A stretch of 64,000 nucleotides of DNA, from positions 186,001 to 250,000 of the forward strand of contig NZ_WITC01000017.1 of the NCBI RefSeq assembly GCF_009601505.1. The letters run 5' to 3'. Positions 1-9,031 of the stretch are shown here, one piece after another (position 1 is the first letter of the stretch; every line of letters starts with the position of its first letter). The notes beneath the pieces are model-generated. The model saw only the letters and a list, made by a program, of their open reading frames with translations, ran no database searches and was not told where the DNA came from. The position numbers were made by a program, and so were the translations under genes. The DNA comes from Sinorhizobium terangae. GTDB taxonomy: Bacteria; Pseudomonadota; Alphaproteobacteria; Rhizobiales; Rhizobiaceae.

Positions 1-75
1 TCATCCCGCTCTAAGGGCCGAAAACCATTTTGCGGCAGCAAGGGTCGCGCTTTTCGGCAGCTCGATCGCTCGCGA

Positions 76-561
76 TCAGCCTTCCGACAGCGTTTCGCCG
101 GGAAAAAGCATACCGGCATAAATGCCGGGCGTCGAATCCGCTATCTCCACCGCGCCGACGGTGCGGACGTAAAAATCCGCAGGCCCGACACCGCCTATGA
201 CAGCATAGCCGTAGCCGGCGGCGCGCATCGCCATCAGGCTTTCGATAAGCAGCGCCTCGCCGATCCCCTGACCGCGCATCGCCTCGTCGACGCCTGTCGG
301 CCCGAAGAAGCCAAGCGCGGTGACGTCGTGGCAGGCGAAGCCGACGATCCGCTCCTCGTGAACGGCGACATGAATCCGCGTCGGAGTCGACGAGAAGGCG
401 GCCTCCGCCTCGCCCGCCCAACCGGCACCGAACCGTTGTTCGATCCACGTGAGGACGATCCTGCGTTCCGCAGCCATCGCCCGGCGAATGCTGATGCCGG
501 GACCGAGCCGGGAAGCACGCCTTTCCGGCAAGGCGTAGAGACGGACGAGCATGTCTGGCAT
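76..561 (-). CDS. GNAT family N-acetyltransferase
   Basis: A 161-residue protein with the GNAT fold. The segment around residues 90-105 (GVDEAMRGQGIGEALL) is the acetyl-CoA pyrophosphate-binding motif A (R/Q-x-x-G-x-G/A), and the preceding strand (IVGFACHD) is typical. It should transfer an acetyl group from acetyl-CoA to an amine. The substrate cannot be read from sequence. The ATG at 561 is preceded by a good GGGAGG Shine-Dalgarno; a second ATG lies three codons later. It stands alone, transcribed away from the thiamine cluster. Family call is firm, function open. Confidence 0.8.
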   Translation of the reverse strand: MPDMLVRLYALPERRASRLGPGISIRRAMAAERRIVLTWIEQRFGAGWAGEAEAAFSSTPTRIHVAVHEERIVGFACHDVTALGFFGPTGVDEAMRGQGIGEALLIESLMAMRAAGYGYAVIGGVGPADFYVRTVGAVEIADSTPGIYAGMLFPGETLSEG

Positions 562-791
562 GAGAATACCTCCCCGCTACGGCGCAGCGTTCAATCAGAC
601 GCGCCTTCGCACTTTGACTTGCGGCATGTGGTTACCCTCAAACCGGCCAAGACTTGAGGAAACATGCGGTTGGCGAACAAACGCCGCCGACAATTGTTTG
701 GTCTAATAGCGCAGATGTCTCGGACGGCAAATGTTTCCGCCGAGACCCGGCTTGCAAGACCTGCCGCTGAAAGCTAAATCTTTTGCAGCTC

Positions 792-890
792 TAACGGGGT
801 GCCTTCGGTCCGCTTCATGGAACCAAGGCTGAGAGGCTCAAGCCAACCCGCGGAACCTGATCCGGCTCATACCGGCGGAGGGATTAGAAG
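792..890 (+). ncRNA. TPP riboswitch (THI element)
   Basis: The leader has the conserved THI-box blocks in the right order: GGGGTGCC (about 796-802), GGCTGAGAGG (827-836), ACCCG, GAACCTGATCCGG (853-865), then CATACCGGCGGAGGGA (869-884). This is the thiamine-pyrophosphate aptamer. It lies about 60 bases before the start of thiB, so it should shut the thiamine transporter operon when TPP is abundant. The expression platform was not resolved; the short distance to the thiB Shine-Dalgarno suggests translational control, which is inference. Confidence 0.93.
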
Positions 891-949
891 CGATCGGACC
901 GATGCGCCCTTTTCCCGCAACATCAACAACAGGGAGAGAGGTGCCCGTC

Positions 950-1969
950 ATGCCCAATTACACCAAGTTGCTTCGCCGGCTGGCGATTACGGCGATGGCC
1001 GCGGCTTTGCCGTTCGCCGCTCATGCCGCCGAAAAGACTCTGACGATCTATACCTATGAGAGTTTCATCAGTGAATGGGGGCCTGGCGCGAAAGTCGCCG
1101 AGGCTTTCGAGAAAACCTGCGGCTGCGACGTCAACTATGTCGGCGTCGCCGACGGCGTCGAGCTTCTGACACGATTGAAGCTCGAAGGCGAGCAGTCGAA
1201 GGCGGACATCGTGCTCGGCCTCGACACCAACCTCGTTGCGGAAGCCAAGGCGACCGGCTTCTTCGTCCCGCACGGTCTCGACACCGCAGCTTTGAAAGTT
1301 CCGGGCGGCTTCTCGGACGACACCTTCGTTCCCTATGACTACGGCCATTTCGCCGTGATCTACGATACCGAAACCTTGAAGAACCCGCCGAAGAGCTTGA
1401 AGGAACTGGTAGAGGGCGATCCTTCGCAAAAGATCGTCATCGAGGATCCGCGCACCTCGACACCGGGCCTCGGGCTGCTGCTCTGGGTGAAATCGGTTTA
1501 CGGCGATGAGGCGGCCGCCGCCTGGGCCAAGCTCAAGGACCGGGTGCTGACCGTGACCCCCGGCTGGTCGGAAGCCTACGGCCTCTTCACCAAGGGCGAA
1601 GCACCGATGGTGCTGTCCTACACCACCTCACCGGCCTACCACATGGTGGCGGAAAACACTGAACGCTATCAGGCCGCTCCCTTCGCCGAGGGTCACTACA
1701 TCCAGATCGAAGTGGCCGGCGTGACGAAGAACGCCAAGGAGCCGGAACTCGCCAAGAAGTTTCTGGCCTACATGACCGGCCCGGAATTCCAGTCGATCAT
1801 TCCTACGACCAACTGGATGATGCCGGTTGCGGCGACCAAGGAACCCCTGCCGGACGCCTTCGGCAAGCTCGTCACCCCGCAAAAGACATTCCTGATGTCT
1901 TCCGAGGAGGTCGCCGCCAACCGCAAGGCCTGGATCGACGAATGGCTGGCGGCCATGAGCAAGAACTGA
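950..1969 (+). CDS. thiB: thiamine ABC transporter substrate-binding protein
   Basis: A 339-residue periplasmic binding protein for thiamine and its phosphates. It starts with a Sec signal peptide (basic LRR, hydrophobic [17 protein letters not shown] cleavage near residue 25) followed by [11 protein letters not shown], the usual ThiB mature N-terminus. The longer frame could begin at 902, but GGGAGAGAG lies about 8 bases before the ATG at 950 and the signal peptide only makes sense from there. It is first in a thiBPQ operon under a TPP riboswitch, so it should be expressed under thiamine shortage. Length fits the family. Confidence 0.93.
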   Translation: MPNYTKLLRRLAITAMAAALPFAAHAAEKTLTIYTYESFISEWGPGAKVAEAFEKTCGCDVNYVGVADGVELLTRLKLEGEQSKADIVLGLDTNLVAEAKATGFFVPHGLDTAALKVPGGFSDDTFVPYDYGHFAVIYDTETLKNPPKSLKELVEGDPSQKIVIEDPRTSTPGLGLLLWVKSVYGDEAAAAWAKLKDRVLTVTPGWSEAYGLFTKGEAPMVLSYTTSPAYHMVAENTERYQAAPFAEGHYIQIEVAGVTKNAKEPELAKKFLAYMTGPEFQSIIPTTNWMMPVAATKEPLPDAFGKLVTPQKTFLMSSEEVAANRKAWIDEWLAAMSKN

Positions 1970-1976
1970 GGCCAGC

Positions 1977-3605
1977 TTGTCCGCTGCGGCCGAAAAACGG
2001 ATGACGATTGCCGCGGGGGCCTTCGGCCTTGGCGGCATTCTGCTCTTTGTCGCCCTCGCCGTGGTCGCCCTCCTCGCCCAGTCGGGCGGCGGTTATACCG
2101 GTGCCCCGTTCGACGCCTATGTCTGGCGCGTCACCCGCTTCACGCTGCTTCAGGCGAGCCTCTCGACGATTCTCTCCATCCTGTTCGCAGTGCCGGTGGC
2201 GCGTGCGCTCGCCCGCCAGGCGCGCTTTCCCGGCCGCATCTGGTTGCTGCGGCTGATGGCGCTGCCGCTTGGCCTGCCCGCGCTCGTCGCGGCGCTTGGC
2301 CTCATTGAGGTTTGGGGCCGGCAGGGCTTTCTCAATAGCGCTCTCGTCGCGATCGGGCTCAACGGTCCGATCAGCATCTACGGCCTCGTCGGCATTCTTC
2401 TCGCCCACGTCTTCTTCAACATGCCGCTTGCCGCGCGGTTGATGCTTGCCGGAATCGAACGGATTCCGGGGGAATACTGGCGCACTGTCGCCAATCTCGG
2501 CATGCCTTCGGCCGCAATCTTCCGCTTCATCGAATGGCCGGCGATCCGCGGGCTATTGCCGGGCATCGCCGGTCTTATCTTCATGCTCTGCGCCACCAGT
2601 TTCACGCTCGTGCTGACGCTCGGCGGGGGACCTGCCGCAAGCACGATCGAAGTGGCGATCTATCAGGCGCTGCGTTTCGATTTCGACCCGCCGCGCGCGA
2701 TCGCCCTTTCCGGCCTTCAGATCGCGCTCACGGGTGCGCTGCTGCTCGTTCTGAAGGTCCTAGCGCCGCCACCGCCTGAAAGCGAGACGACCGGCAAGGC
2801 AATGCGGCGGTTCGATGGCTTGAGCGGACGGTCACGACTAGCCGACGGCCTCTGGCTCGTTCTTGCGCTCGTCTTCGTCGGACTGCCGTTCGCCGCGATC
2901 GCCTATTCCGGCCTGCAGGCGGATTTGCCGAGGCTCGCCCGCGATGCGGCTGTCCACCGTGCGTTCGCCACCAGCGGTGCGATTGCCCTGCTTTCGGCCG
3001 CGATCTCCGTTGGCGCGACCGCCATGATGATTCGCGCGCAGCAGGTTACCTTGAGGCGACGGCAGGTTGGAGCGGCCGCACGCGGGTTTTCCGGCATGAT
3101 CGGCGCCAGTACCTCTCTCGTCCTGCTGGTGCCGCCGGTCGTTCTCGGCGCGGGCTGGTTCCTGCTGTTGCGTCCCTTCGGCGATGTCGCGCGTTTTGCA
3201 CCGGCCGTCGTGATCGCCATCAATGCGCTGATGGCGCTTCCCTTCGTCCATCGCGTGCTCGCTCCGGCAATGGCCACTCATGCGGCACGCACGGATCGGC
3301 TGGCGGCGAGCCTCGGTATCGCGGGCTTTCATCGTCTGCGATGGATCGACTGGCCGCCGTTGCGCAAACCGTTCCTCATGGCCTTTTCCTTCGCCATGGC
3401 ATTGTCGCTTGGCGATCTTGGAGCGGTGGCGCTCTTCGGATCGCAGGACATGACGACATTGCCGTGGCTGCTTTACAGCCGCATGGGAAGCTATCGCACC
3501 GCCGACGCCGCGGGACTTTCATTGCTGCTCGGGCTCATCTGCCTGATCCTCACGGTGCTCGGCACGGCGGGAGAGGACGGCGTGCGCGAAGGAAGAGACG
3601 CATGA
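1977..3605 (+). CDS. thiP: thiamine ABC transporter permease
   Basis: A 542-residue integral membrane protein with two homologous permease halves, each with about six hydrophobic segments and an EAA-type cytoplasmic loop. The first loop is near residues 165-185 (ERIPGEYWRTVANLGMPSA), the second near 445-460 (RTDRLAASLGIAGFHRLRWI). This fused two-domain form is characteristic of ThiP. The start is most likely TTG at 1977, with GAGG just upstream and seven bases after thiB; an ATG at 2001 is the alternative. Its stop overlaps the thiQ start (ATGA at 3602-3605), indicating translational coupling. Confidence 0.92.
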   Translation: MSAAAEKRMTIAAGAFGLGGILLFVALAVVALLAQSGGGYTGAPFDAYVWRVTRFTLLQASLSTILSILFAVPVARALARQARFPGRIWLLRLMALPLGLPALVAALGLIEVWGRQGFLNSALVAIGLNGPISIYGLVGILLAHVFFNMPLAARLMLAGIERIPGEYWRTVANLGMPSAAIFRFIEWPAIRGLLPGIAGLIFMLCATSFTLVLTLGGGPAASTIEVAIYQALRFDFDPPRAIALSGLQIALTGALLLVLKVLAPPPPESETTGKAMRRFDGLSGRSRLADGLWLVLALVFVGLPFAAIAYSGLQADLPRLARDAAVHRAFATSGAIALLSAAISVGATAMMIRAQQVTLRRRQVGAAARGFSGMIGASTSLVLLVPPVVLGAGWFLLLRPFGDVARFAPAVVIAINALMALPFVHRVLAPAMATHAARTDRLAASLGIAGFHRLRWIDWPPLRKPFLMAFSFAMALSLGDLGAVALFGSQDMTTLPWLLYSRMGSYRTADAAGLSLLLGLICLILTVLGTAGEDGVREGRDA

Positions 3606-4330
3606 ATTCGCCAGCCTCCGCTTCCGCGGCCGTTTCACTCAAGGACGTCGAAGTCCGTTTCAAAACGACGAAGCTCACGTTCGACTGCGTGATTCCGGCC
3701 GGGCAGATCGTCGCGGTCGTCGGTGCGTCGGGGTCGGGCAAATCGACACTGTTTAACGTCATCGCCGGATTTGAAGAGCCGGAGCAGGGTGCGGTCGATG
3801 TTCTCGGAGAGGACATGGCGGGCCGCCTGCCGGCCGAGCGCCCGGTGTCGGTCATCTTCCAGGAGCACAACCTCTTTGCTCATCTCGACGCCGCAACCAA
3901 TGTCGGTTTCGGCATCAGCCCGGCCTTGCGCCTGACCGATATCGACCGGGCCAAGGTGACCGATGCATTGAAGCGCGTCGGCCTCGATGGCTTCGGCGGA
4001 CGCCTGCCGCCGACGCTTTCAGGCGGCGAGCGTCAGAGGGTCGCGCTCGCCCGCGCGCTCGTCCGCCACCGGCCGCTGCTCTTGCTTGACGAACCCTTTG
4101 CCGCGCTCGATCCGGGCATGAGAGCGGAAATGCGCGAACTTTTGCGCGACCTCCACAACGAGGAAGGCAATACGATCCTGATGATCACGCATCACCCCGA
4201 TGACGTGAGACTGCTCGCCGACAGCGTGCTCTTTCTCGACCGGGGACGTATCATCGCTCACGACCCTGTCGATCGGTTTGTCGAACGGCGCGACGTCACG
4301 GCGATCAACCGCTTCCTCGGCCGCGAATGA
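3602..4330 (+). CDS. thiQ: thiamine ABC transporter ATP-binding protein
   Basis: A 242-residue ABC ATPase that powers thiamine import with ThiB and ThiP. Walker A is GASGSGKST (near residue 41), the Q-loop is VIFQEHNLFAH, the signature is LSGGERQR and Walker B is LLLLDEPFAALD, followed by the H-loop (MITHHPDD). The frame is open further upstream inside thiP, but the ATG at 3602 overlapping the thiP stop is the natural start and gives the normal ThiQ length. It is the last gene of the riboswitch-controlled operon. Confidence 0.93.
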   Translation: MNSPASASAAVSLKDVEVRFKTTKLTFDCVIPAGQIVAVVGASGSGKSTLFNVIAGFEEPEQGAVDVLGEDMAGRLPAERPVSVIFQEHNLFAHLDAATNVGFGISPALRLTDIDRAKVTDALKRVGLDGFGGRLPPTLSGGERQRVALARALVRHRPLLLLDEPFAALDPGMRAEMRELLRDLHNEEGNTILMITHHPDDVRLLADSVLFLDRGRIIAHDPVDRFVERRDVTAINRFLGRE

Positions 4331-4702
4331 GGCTTGCCGTCGCCGATTTGAGGACGAAATCATGCAGCAAGTCAAAGCGCTCCGGCGACCCTGGCGCGTC
4401 GGAAGACACGCAAGGCGTCCGTGGGAATTTTTCGCTAAATTACCGTTCGCCACAATTTGACCGCCGCGCTGTGCGACGCGCGGAATATCCGACGGTTGGC
4501 GCGATGTTCGCGCATCCGTTGCTGTGATACCACGGGGCAACTATTTCTGCGGGGATCAGTAGGCAGACTGCGCTGAAATCGTTACAGCACGGTCATGGCT
4601 GAAACACCCAGGCTGGAACACGGTATCCGGCTGAAAAAGTAGGATTTTTCAACGTCGGCGCTTAAGTTGTGGCAGGCGCCGGCGAGGGGAACGGGCTGAG
4701 GC
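4331..4702. other. intergenic region with a degraded palindromic repeat
   Basis: No convincing gene in 372 bases. Around 4355-4425 there is a degraded copy of a dispersed repeat better preserved at 6268-6365: ATCATGCAGCAAGTCAAAGCGCT followed by a GCGCGTCGGAAGACACGC hairpin. The rest may hold the promoter of the downstream protease, but no clear -35/-10 pair was identified. Confidence 0.5.
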
Positions 4703-6214
4703 ATGGTTAGGCATACAGTCATCGACGGCCGGAATCCGACGCGACGCGGCGGCAAGAATGCACGATTAATGGTTGCATTCCTGGCGACTACGTTGCTGTC
4801 GGCCTGCCAGTCGCTGATCGAACAGACCTACGAGCCGACCGTTTCCCCCTCGTCAAATCCGCAGATCGTCGAGGAAGTGCAGAAGAACGATCCGCGCGCC
4901 CAGCTCGGCGCACGCGAACACCCGCGGATCGTTGCGAGCTACGGTGGCGAATACAAGGACGCCAAGACCGAACGGCTGGTGGCGCGCATCACCGGCGCGC
5001 TGACGGCGGTTTCGGAAAATCCGCAGCAGTCCTATCGCATTACCATCTTGAATTCCCCTGCGATCAACGCCTTTGCACTCCCGGGCGGCTATCTCTACGT
5101 CACGCGCGGTCTTCTGGCGCTCGCGAACGATGCCTCGGAGGTCGCTGCCGTGCTCTCGCACGAGATGGCGCACGTCACCGCTAACCACGGCATCGAGCGC
5201 CAGCAGCGCGAAGAGGCCGAGGTGATCGCGAGCCGGGTCGTCTCCGAGGTGCTTTCCTCCAATCTGGCCGGAAAACAGGCGCTCGCCCGCGGCAAGCTGC
5301 GGCTTGCCGCCTTCTCGCGCAATCAGGAGCTCCAGGCCGACGTGATCGGCGTGCGCATGCTCGGCGAGGCGGGATACGACCCCTATGCCGCCGCCCGCTT
5401 CCTCGATTCGATGGCGGCCTACGCCCGCTTCACGGCGGTCGACCCGGAAACCGACCAGAGCCTCGACTTCCTGTCAAGCCACCCCAACGCGCCGCAGCGC
5501 GTCGAACTGGCGCGCCGGCACGCGCGTGCCTTCGGCGCCGAAGGCACGATCGGCGATCGCGGACGCGACTATTATCTCGCCGGTATCGACGGCATCCTCT
5601 ATGGCGACAGCCCGCAGGAAGGGTATGTCCGCGGCCAGACATTCCTGCACGGCCAGCTCGGCATCCGCTTCGACGTGCCGTTCGGCTTCCAGATCGACAA
5701 CAAGGCCGAGGCGGTGCTCGCGACCGGCCCGGGTGACATCGCGATCCGTTTCGATGGCGTCGCCGACACCGGAGGGCGCAGCCTCACGGATTATATCGCC
5801 AGCGGCTGGGTCACCGGTCTGCAGCCGGATACCATCCGTCCGATCTCGGTCAATGGCCTCGAGGCGGCAACGGCACGCGCGTCCGCCGACCGGTGGGACT
5901 TCGATGTCACCGTGATCCGCATCGACAACCGCATCTACCGGTTCCTGACCGCGGTACCCAAGGGATCGCGCGCGCTCGAAGCCACGGCGAGCCAGTTGCG
6001 CGGCTCTTTCCGCCGGATGACGCAAGCGGAGGTTCAATCGCTGAAGCCGCTGCGCATTCGCGTGGTTACGGTGAGATCCGGCGACACCATGGCGACGCTT
6101 GCCGCCCGGATGATGGGGACGGACCGCAAGCTCGATCTCTTCCGCCTGATCAACGCGATGCAGATCACCTCCACCGTCAAACCCGGCGACAAGGTGAAGA
6201 TCATCGCGGAGTAG
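4703..6214 (+). CDS. M48-family zinc metalloprotease lipoprotein with C-terminal LysM-like domain
   Basis: A 503-residue predicted lipoprotein. The N-terminus is basic, then hydrophobic (MVAFLATTLLSAC) with an LSAC lipobox, so it should be anchored in the envelope. The M48 peptidase domain carries the zinc motif HEMAH near residue 154 and the downstream third-ligand region (NQELQADVIGVRML near 208). The last 55 residues (VVTVRSGDTMATLAARM ... VKPGDKVKIIAE) resemble a LysM peptidoglycan-binding module. BepA/LoiP-type relatives act in outer-membrane protein quality control; the exact role here is inferred. The start at 4703 has GAGG close by; Met 23 (4769) is the alternative and would leave a shorter signal. 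Confidence 0.85.
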   Translation: MVRHTVIDGRNPTRRGGKNARLMVAFLATTLLSACQSLIEQTYEPTVSPSSNPQIVEEVQKNDPRAQLGAREHPRIVASYGGEYKDAKTERLVARITGALTAVSENPQQSYRITILNSPAINAFALPGGYLYVTRGLLALANDASEVAAVLSHEMAHVTANHGIERQQREEAEVIASRVVSEVLSSNLAGKQALARGKLRLAAFSRNQELQADVIGVRMLGEAGYDPYAAARFLDSMAAYARFTAVDPETDQSLDFLSSHPNAPQRVELARRHARAFGAEGTIGDRGRDYYLAGIDGILYGDSPQEGYVRGQTFLHGQLGIRFDVPFGFQIDNKAEAVLATGPGDIAIRFDGVADTGGRSLTDYIASGWVTGLQPDTIRPISVNGLEAATARASADRWDFDVTVIRIDNRIYRFLTAVPKGSRALEATASQLRGSFRRMTQAEVQSLKPLRIRVVTVRSGDTMATLAARMMGTDRKLDLFRLINAMQITSTVKPGDKVKIIAE

Positions 6215-6267
6215 TCTGCGGTAACCTACCGACGATTCATTGATTGGTTTGGCCTGAACGGCACTAC

Positions 6268-6366
6268 TGCATGATTCCTTAAATCGGAATCGATTTAAGG
6301 AATCATGCAGCAAATCAAAGTACTACAACGATCTTTGCGCGTCCGATTGGACGCGCGGCGCTGTAG
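6268..6366. repeat. dispersed palindromic repeat with a perfect 19-bp inverted repeat
   Basis: Left arm 6268-6286 (TGCATGATTCCTTAAATCG) and right arm 6291-6309 are perfect reverse complements around a GAAT loop. They are followed by CAAATCAAAGTACTACAACG and a second hairpin, GCGCGTCCGATTGGACGCGC (6338-6357). Related copies lie at 7551-7610 (reversed) and about 4355-4425 (degraded). It sits between the convergent protease and rpoH2 genes, where it could also act as a bidirectional terminator. Confidence 0.8.
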
Positions 6367-6385
6367 AGCGCCACGATGGCCGTAG

Positions 6386-7252
6386 TCAGTGCATGCCGGC
6401 CGTCAATGCCGGCGCCTTGGCGGCGAGCGCGGCACGCAGCTTTTCCAGCGCCCGGGTCTCGATCTGCCTGACGCGCTCCTTCGAGATGCCGAGATCGACG
6501 CCAAGCTCCTCCAGCGTCGCGCCGTCTTCCGACAATCGCCGGGCGCGGATGATCTTCATCTCGCGCTCGCTCAACTCTCCAAGGGCGATATGAAGCCAGC
6601 GACGCGCGCGTTCGCCGTCGATCATGTCGCTGACCTGTTCATCGGGCAGCGGCGCTTCGCTCGCAAGAAAGTCGAGACGCTCGCCGCCATCCGAATCTCC
6701 GTGGCCAACCGGGGCCTGCAGAGACGCGTCGCTTCCGGACAGGCGCGCATCCATCGTCTGCACATCGGCGAGGCTGACGCCCAGCGCGGCGGCTATCTCC
6801 TCGTGCATCGCCTGCGAGGTCAGCTGCCGGTCGCCTTGGGCAAGACGCGCCCGCAGTCTCCTGAGATTGAAGAACAGCGCCTTTTGCGCCGAGCTTGTGC
6901 CTCCGCGCACGATCGACCAGTTGCGCAGCACATAGTCCTGCATCGACGCGCGGATCCACCAGGTGGCATAGGTGGAGAAGCGAACGTCCCGGCTTGGCTC
7001 GAAGCGTGCCGCCGCCTCCAGCAGGCCGACATGCCCCTCCTGGACAAGATCGCTCATAGGCAACCCGAAGCTGCGGAATTTCGCCGCCATGGCGATCACC
7101 AGGCGCATGTGCGCCATGGCAATCTTGTTGCGCGCCTCCTGATCGTTGTTGTCCCTCCAGGCCTGCGCCAGGGCATGCTCCTCGTCGCGTTCGAGATAGG
7201 GCGCGTCCATGGCAATCTTGATCATGCGCCTGTCTGCTGTAAGGGTCTTCAT
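6386..7252 (-). CDS. rpoH2: RNA polymerase sigma-32 family factor RpoH2
   Basis: A 288-residue heat-shock/stress sigma factor. Region 2 is clear (HMRLVIAMAAKFRSFGLPMSDLVQEGHVGLLEAAARFEPSRD split across 2.1-2.2, then RFSTYATWWIRASMQDYVLRN for 2.3-2.4), as is region 4 (GELSEREMKIIRARRL and LGISKERVRQIETRALEKLR). The frame is open to 7405, but CGGAGCG precedes the ATG at 7252 and the sequence from there (MKTLTADRRM) matches the family length. Rhizobia carry two RpoH paralogues. The RpoH2 assignment rests on sequence form and on the RpoE2-type promoter upstream, so it should belong to the general stress response cascade. Confidence 0.9.
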   Translation of the reverse strand: MKTLTADRRMIKIAMDAPYLERDEEHALAQAWRDNNDQEARNKIAMAHMRLVIAMAAKFRSFGLPMSDLVQEGHVGLLEAAARFEPSRDVRFSTYATWWIRASMQDYVLRNWSIVRGGTSSAQKALFFNLRRLRARLAQGDRQLTSQAMHEEIAAALGVSLADVQTMDARLSGSDASLQAPVGHGDSDGGERLDFLASEAPLPDEQVSDMIDGERARRWLHIALGELSEREMKIIRARRLSEDGATLEELGVDLGISKERVRQIETRALEKLRAALAAKAPALTAGMH

Positions 7253-7470
7253 CGATCGCTCCGTAGCTGGCGCCCGGGCGCCGTTAACGATTGAACACGA
7301 AGGGCCAAACGCTTGTCGGAGCATCCGGCGACAGGAAACGGTGAGCGCCAGGTCGTACTTGAAGAACCGGTGCAGCGCCCTAAATCGAAGATACGAACCT
7401 GACACGGTGAGAGATCACAGAACCAAGATCGTCCGGGCCGCAAAGGCGAACACCTTCGCACCGGCCTTTC

Positions 7471-7497
7471 CCAACGCGCGCCGGCGCAAAAGGTTCC
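7471..7497 (-). promoter_or_regulatory. RpoE2 (EcfG)-type promoter of rpoH2
   Basis: On the minus strand GGAAC (7497-7493) is followed by 16 bases and then CGTT (7476-7473), i.e. GGAAC-N18-TT. This matches the general-stress ECF sigma consensus of Sinorhizobium. It lies about 220 bases before the rpoH2 start. rpoH2 is known to be RpoE2-dependent in S. meliloti; assigning this exact site is my inference. Confidence 0.65.
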
Positions 7498-7550
7498 CTT
7501 GCCTGCAATGATTTCGGGATGGGTGTTTCTGCATTGCGGCCAAGGCATGC

Positions 7551-7610
7551 AGCCGCGCGTCCTATCAGACGCGCAAGGGCCGCTGTCGCACGTTTGAAGT
7601 TCTGCATGCT
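7551..7610. repeat. dispersed palindromic repeat, reverse orientation
   Basis: CAGCCGCGCGTCCTATCAGACGCGCAAGGGCCGCTGTCGCAC and the downstream TTCTGCATGC are the reverse complement of the second half of the element at 6300-6366 (hairpin GCGCGTCTGATAGGACGCGC). It sits in the rpoH2 leader/carD 3' region and lacks the long AT-rich palindrome. Confidence 0.7.
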
Positions 7611-7647
7611 TCCATCCTCAATGGAAACATAGAGTAGCCATGCGAGC

Positions 7648-7677
7648 AAAAAAAAGCCCGACGCGAGGGCCGGGCTT
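7648..7677 (-). terminator. rho-independent terminator of carD
   Basis: Read on the minus strand, AAGCCCG (7677-7671) pairs with CGGGCTT (7660-7654) around a 10-base loop and is followed by a run of eight T (7655-7648). It lies about 35 bases after the carD stop codon. Confidence 0.88.
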
Positions 7678-7710
7678 CTTGGTCGTGGCTTCTGTTTCCG
7701 AGACTGCGGC

Positions 7711-8280
7711 TTAAGCGGCCTCGTCCTGGGTATCCTCTTCTTCGATGGCCTTGCCGCGCTTCGGCCCCTTGTTCAGGTTGGCTTCGACGAGACGTACCGC
7801 CTCCGTTTCCGACATCTTGTTGACGGCAGCGATTTCGCGCGCCATGCGGTCAAGAGCGGCCTCATAAAGCTGGCGTTCGGAATAGGACTGTTCCGGCTGG
7901 TTTTCCGCGCGATAGAGATCGCGCACCACTTCCGCGATGGAGATGAGATCGCCGGAATTGATCTTGGCATCGTATTCCTGGGCACGACGGGACCACATGG
8001 TCCGCTTCACGCGTGCCTTGCCCTGCACGACCTTCAGCGCACGATCGACGAAATCGGTTTCGGACAGCTTGCGCATGCCGATGCTGACGGCTTTCGCCAC
8101 CGGCACCTTGAGACGCATCTTGTCCTTCTCGAAATCGATGACAAAAAGCTCGAGCTTCATGCCAGCGACTTCCTGCTCCTCAATCGCAACGATCTGGCCA
8201 ACACCGTGAGCCGGATATACGATCGATTCACCGGTCTTGAAGCCTTGGCGCGTTGAAGATTTTTTCTGCTGGGTCGTCAT
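7711..8280 (-). CDS. carD: CarD/CdnL family RNA polymerase-binding transcription regulator
   Basis: A 189-residue CarD-type protein. The N-terminal RNAP-interacting Tudor-like domain is visible (GESIVYPAHGVGQIVAIEE, then ELFVIDFEKDKMRLKVPV), followed by an alpha-helical DNA-interacting half (LSETDFVDRALKV, WSRRAQEYDAKINSG, LYRAENQPEQSYSERQLYEAA). Such proteins stabilise the open promoter complex, notably at rRNA promoters. The frame extends to 8319, but the ATG at 8280 with AGGGAG upstream gives the usual alphaproteobacterial length. It ends with an acidic tail (EEEDTQDEAA) and a strong terminator. Confidence 0.92.
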   Translation of the reverse strand: MTTQQKKSSTRQGFKTGESIVYPAHGVGQIVAIEEQEVAGMKLELFVIDFEKDKMRLKVPVAKAVSIGMRKLSETDFVDRALKVVQGKARVKRTMWSRRAQEYDAKINSGDLISIAEVVRDLYRAENQPEQSYSERQLYEAALDRMAREIAAVNKMSETEAVRLVEANLNKGPKRGKAIEEEDTQDEAA

Positions 8281-8692
8281 TCGTTTCAAAAACTCCCTAT
8301 TGCGCACCCGGCCTCTCAAAGGCCGGGGCCGGGTCGGTCAGGCCCGGGATAGACGGGGATACCGCCGGGTGGGGTCAATCCTGGTCCGTCCAACGGAACG
8401 CAAATGGCCTCATGGAACGCGGTCACAGGCAACGGAACGTTGCTTATTTGGGAAAGAGCCGCGCCGTGGAGATCGTTTGCTTTCGTGATGGTTTTCGGGC
8501 GCGCAAAAACACCCTCGGTGGATCAGTAACAGGAAGCTATCACAAAAAAGTGCGCAAATCAATAATTTGCTGCATGGCAGCGATCAAGCCACCACGCACA
8601 CAATTGTGAGGCTGAGGCCGGATTTCCCCAGATTTCGGCCCTCGCTTTGTATCCGTTCGTCAGCGCCGGCGAACCAAGCACGGACGATTGCT
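8281..8692. other. intergenic region, carD 5' side and fdxA 3' side
   Basis: About 410 bases without a supportable gene. Short open frames here have no Shine-Dalgarno and do not resemble proteins. The carD promoter should be within the first 200 bases. Two GGAACG words occur (around 8393 and 8414, with a third near 8433), but none has a properly spaced CGTT. Confidence 0.4.
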
Positions 8693-9031
8693 TCAGTCAC
8701 CCTGTCCCGGCTCGGCAGAGAAATACTTGTCGTATTTGCCCTCGACGCCGTCCATCTCCTTCGCCTCGGGCAGAGGATCCCGCTTGACCGTGATATTCGG
8801 CCACTTCGTCGCAAAATCAGCGTTCAATTTCAACCACATGTCGAGCCCCGGCTCGGTATCCGGCTTGATCGCATTGGCCGGACATTCCGGCTCACACACC
8901 CCGCAATCGATACACTCGTCCGGGTGGATGACGAGGAAATTCTCCCCTTCATAGAAGCAATCCACCGGGCAGACTTCCACGCAGTCCGTATACTTGCAGC
9001 GAATGCAATTGTCGGTCACGACATACGTCAT
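8693..9031 (-). CDS. fdxA: 7Fe ferredoxin FdxA
   Basis: A 112-residue ferredoxin with one [3Fe-4S] and one [4Fe-4S] cluster. The N-terminal ligands are in [18 protein letters not shown] and the second cluster ligands in [12 protein letters not shown]; the C-terminal extension ([18 protein letters not shown]) is typical of the FdxA type. It serves as a soluble cytoplasmic electron carrier; the partner enzyme is not evident. GGAGTACCTC precedes the ATG. It lies downstream of the S4 protein and helicase on the same strand. Confidence 0.95.
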   Translation of the reverse strand: MTYVVTDNCIRCKYTDCVEVCPVDCFYEGENFLVIHPDECIDCGVCEPECPANAIKPDTEPGLDMWLKLNADFATKWPNITVKRDPLPEAKEMDGVEGKYDKYFSAEPGQGD

